Part shown: positions 63,295 to 64,000 of the stretch, one piece after another | How positions within the stretch are numbered: the first letter of the stretch is position 1 | Layout of the letters: each line of letters opens with the position of its first letter | Assembly (NCBI GenBank): GCA_963751665.1 | Contig: CAVVVF010000009.1 | Coordinates: 111,868-175,867 of the forward strand | Direction of reading: 5' to 3' | Source: AC-69 sp963751665 | GTDB taxonomy: Bacteria > Actinomycetota > UBA4738 > HRBIN12 | DNA length: 64,000 nt | Notes under the pieces: model-generated | The model's database searches: none | Seen by the model: only the letters and a program-made list of their open reading frames with translations | What the model was told of the DNA's origin: nothing | Translations under genes and position numbers: made by a program

Positions 63295-64000
63295 TCAACT
63301 TCCCGCGGCGGCGTAGGTGACCCGCAGCGCTGTTTCCAGCGATTCGCCCGGCGCCAGGATGCGCGCCTGGCCTTCGGCGATCACCCGCGCCAGATTGTAG
63401 CGCGCCACCCAAGGCTCCACGCCCAGTCCGTACATGCCCGTCAGCGGCGGCGCGTCGAAGCCGCCGTAGGGCATCCACAACACGACGTAGCGGAAGACCT
63501 CGGCGTCCCAGTCGAGGCTCACCGCCAACCCCAGCCGGGCGTTGGTCACCGAAAAGTGGCCGCGCGCCAGCTCGCCCAGGAACACATCGTCGTGGGTGTG
63601 CGCCTTGGGACCGCGTATCTGGCGGAGGTCCACACGTTGGTCGGACTGCCGGCCCAGCGCCAGCGGCCACGCTTCCCGCTGACCGGGCGCCAATGCCGCG
63701 GTCGCAGGCTCGAACTGAACGTCGGGGCTGATGATGACGCCGGCCGGCAGCTCCAGCCGACATCCTTCTTCCAGGAAGGGCGCGCCCAGGACGAAGTGAT
63801 GCCCCAGGTGAACGGGGCCGGCGTCGCCCAGGTTGCGGACGCATTCCGCCAGCGTCAGCCCCGGCTCATCCGCACGCAGAACACGTCGTCCGCTCCAGGC
63901 GCAGTGGCAGCGCGCGGCTCTGCACGCTGAAGCGCACGGCGATCTCGTCGCCGGCGTCCGCCAGGATCTCGTAATCCCAGGGCAACAAGGGGGTCTCGCC
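63295..64000 (-). CDS. DUF4432 / aldose-1-epimerase-like protein (5' partial, frame breaks)
   Basis: The C-terminal ~230 residues of a beta-sandwich mutarotase-like protein. HTHDDVFLGELARGHFSVTNARLGLAVSLDWDAEVFRYVVLWMPYGGF and EPWVARYNLARVIAEGQARILAPGESLETALRVTY match the DUF4432 type. The gene starts beyond the window; upstream parts are in other frames. It probably binds or epimerises a sugar handled by the neighbouring aldolase/transaldolase genes. Its stop overlaps the LacI start (TGATG). Confidence 0.75.
   Translation of the reverse strand, partial: ARPPCCPGITRSWRTPATRSPCASACRAARCHCAWSGRRVLRADEPGLTLAECVRNLGDAGPVHLGHHFVLGAPFLEEGCRLELPAGVIISPDVQFEPATAALAPGQREAWPLALGRQSDQRVDLRQIRGPKAHTHDDVFLGELARGHFSVTNARLGLAVSLDWDAEVFRYVVLWMPYGGFDAPPLTGMYGLGVEPWVARYNLARVIAEGQARILAPGESLETALRVTYAAAGS

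Overview
The window is GC-rich DNA in two parts that do not look like the same chromosome. Positions 1 to about 49,420 read like a soil or aquatic Actinomycetota: truncated haemoglobin, MpaB-type oxygenase, SigA-like sigma factor, PknB-type kinase, very large LuxR-family ATPases, a Tat-dependent lipoprotein and leaderless or GTG starts. From about 49,430 to 64,000 the content changes to a contractile-injection-system (eCIS) gene cluster followed by sugar and amino-acid genes of a kind common in Chloroflexota. Both phylum assignments are inference from gene content only. The join falls inside two genes: a truncated medium-chain dehydrogenase on the left and a DUF4157 protein on the right. It is either an assembly chimera or a recent junction.

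More than twenty otherwise well conserved genes change reading frame once or several times without losing conserved motifs. Several breaks sit in short G/C runs. This pattern is typical of uncorrected long-read indels, so such genes are given as one CDS with the break noted rather than as pseudogenes.

Layout. 1-12.8 kb: housekeeping and metabolism (HAD phosphatase, hydrolases, haemoglobin, RidA, a ThiS-like/Asp-box fusion, sigma factor, acyltransferase, ammonium transporter, M20 peptidase, adenosine-specific kinase, orphan histidine kinase). 12.8-26.5 kb: a sugar-uptake and catabolism island with one shared ABC ATPase, a BadF-type kinase, a cytoplasmic deacetylase, a SIS aldose-ketose isomerase-like protein, a GH4 phospho-glycosidase, two importers without their own ATPase, an SDR dehydrogenase and a ROK repressor. 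Three copies of the palindrome AGGAAAGTTTCCT lie just downstream of the island's promoters and define a probable ROK regulon. 26.5-38.5 kb: metallophosphatase, sulfatase, a LuxR ATPase, a receptor kinase with a seven-repeat propeller ectodomain facing a secreted seven-repeat DUF1996 protein, an amidase and an iron permease-like protein.

38.5-49.4 kb: methyltransferase, DsrE with a SnoaL-TusA fusion, a second LuxR ATPase, a serine-recombinase remnant, a divergent LeuS and an HOD-like hydrolase. Four direct copies of an ~88-bp repeat punctuate this stretch. 49.4-58.5 kb (minus strand): eCIS sheath, tube, two accessory proteins, DUF4255 cap, AAA+ ATPase, a small protein and the DUF4157 protein. 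Spike and baseplate genes are absent. 58.9-64 kb: class II aldolase/epimerase with an amber codon, branched-chain aminotransferase, transaldolase, LacI regulator and a DUF4432 mutarotase-like protein cut by the window end.
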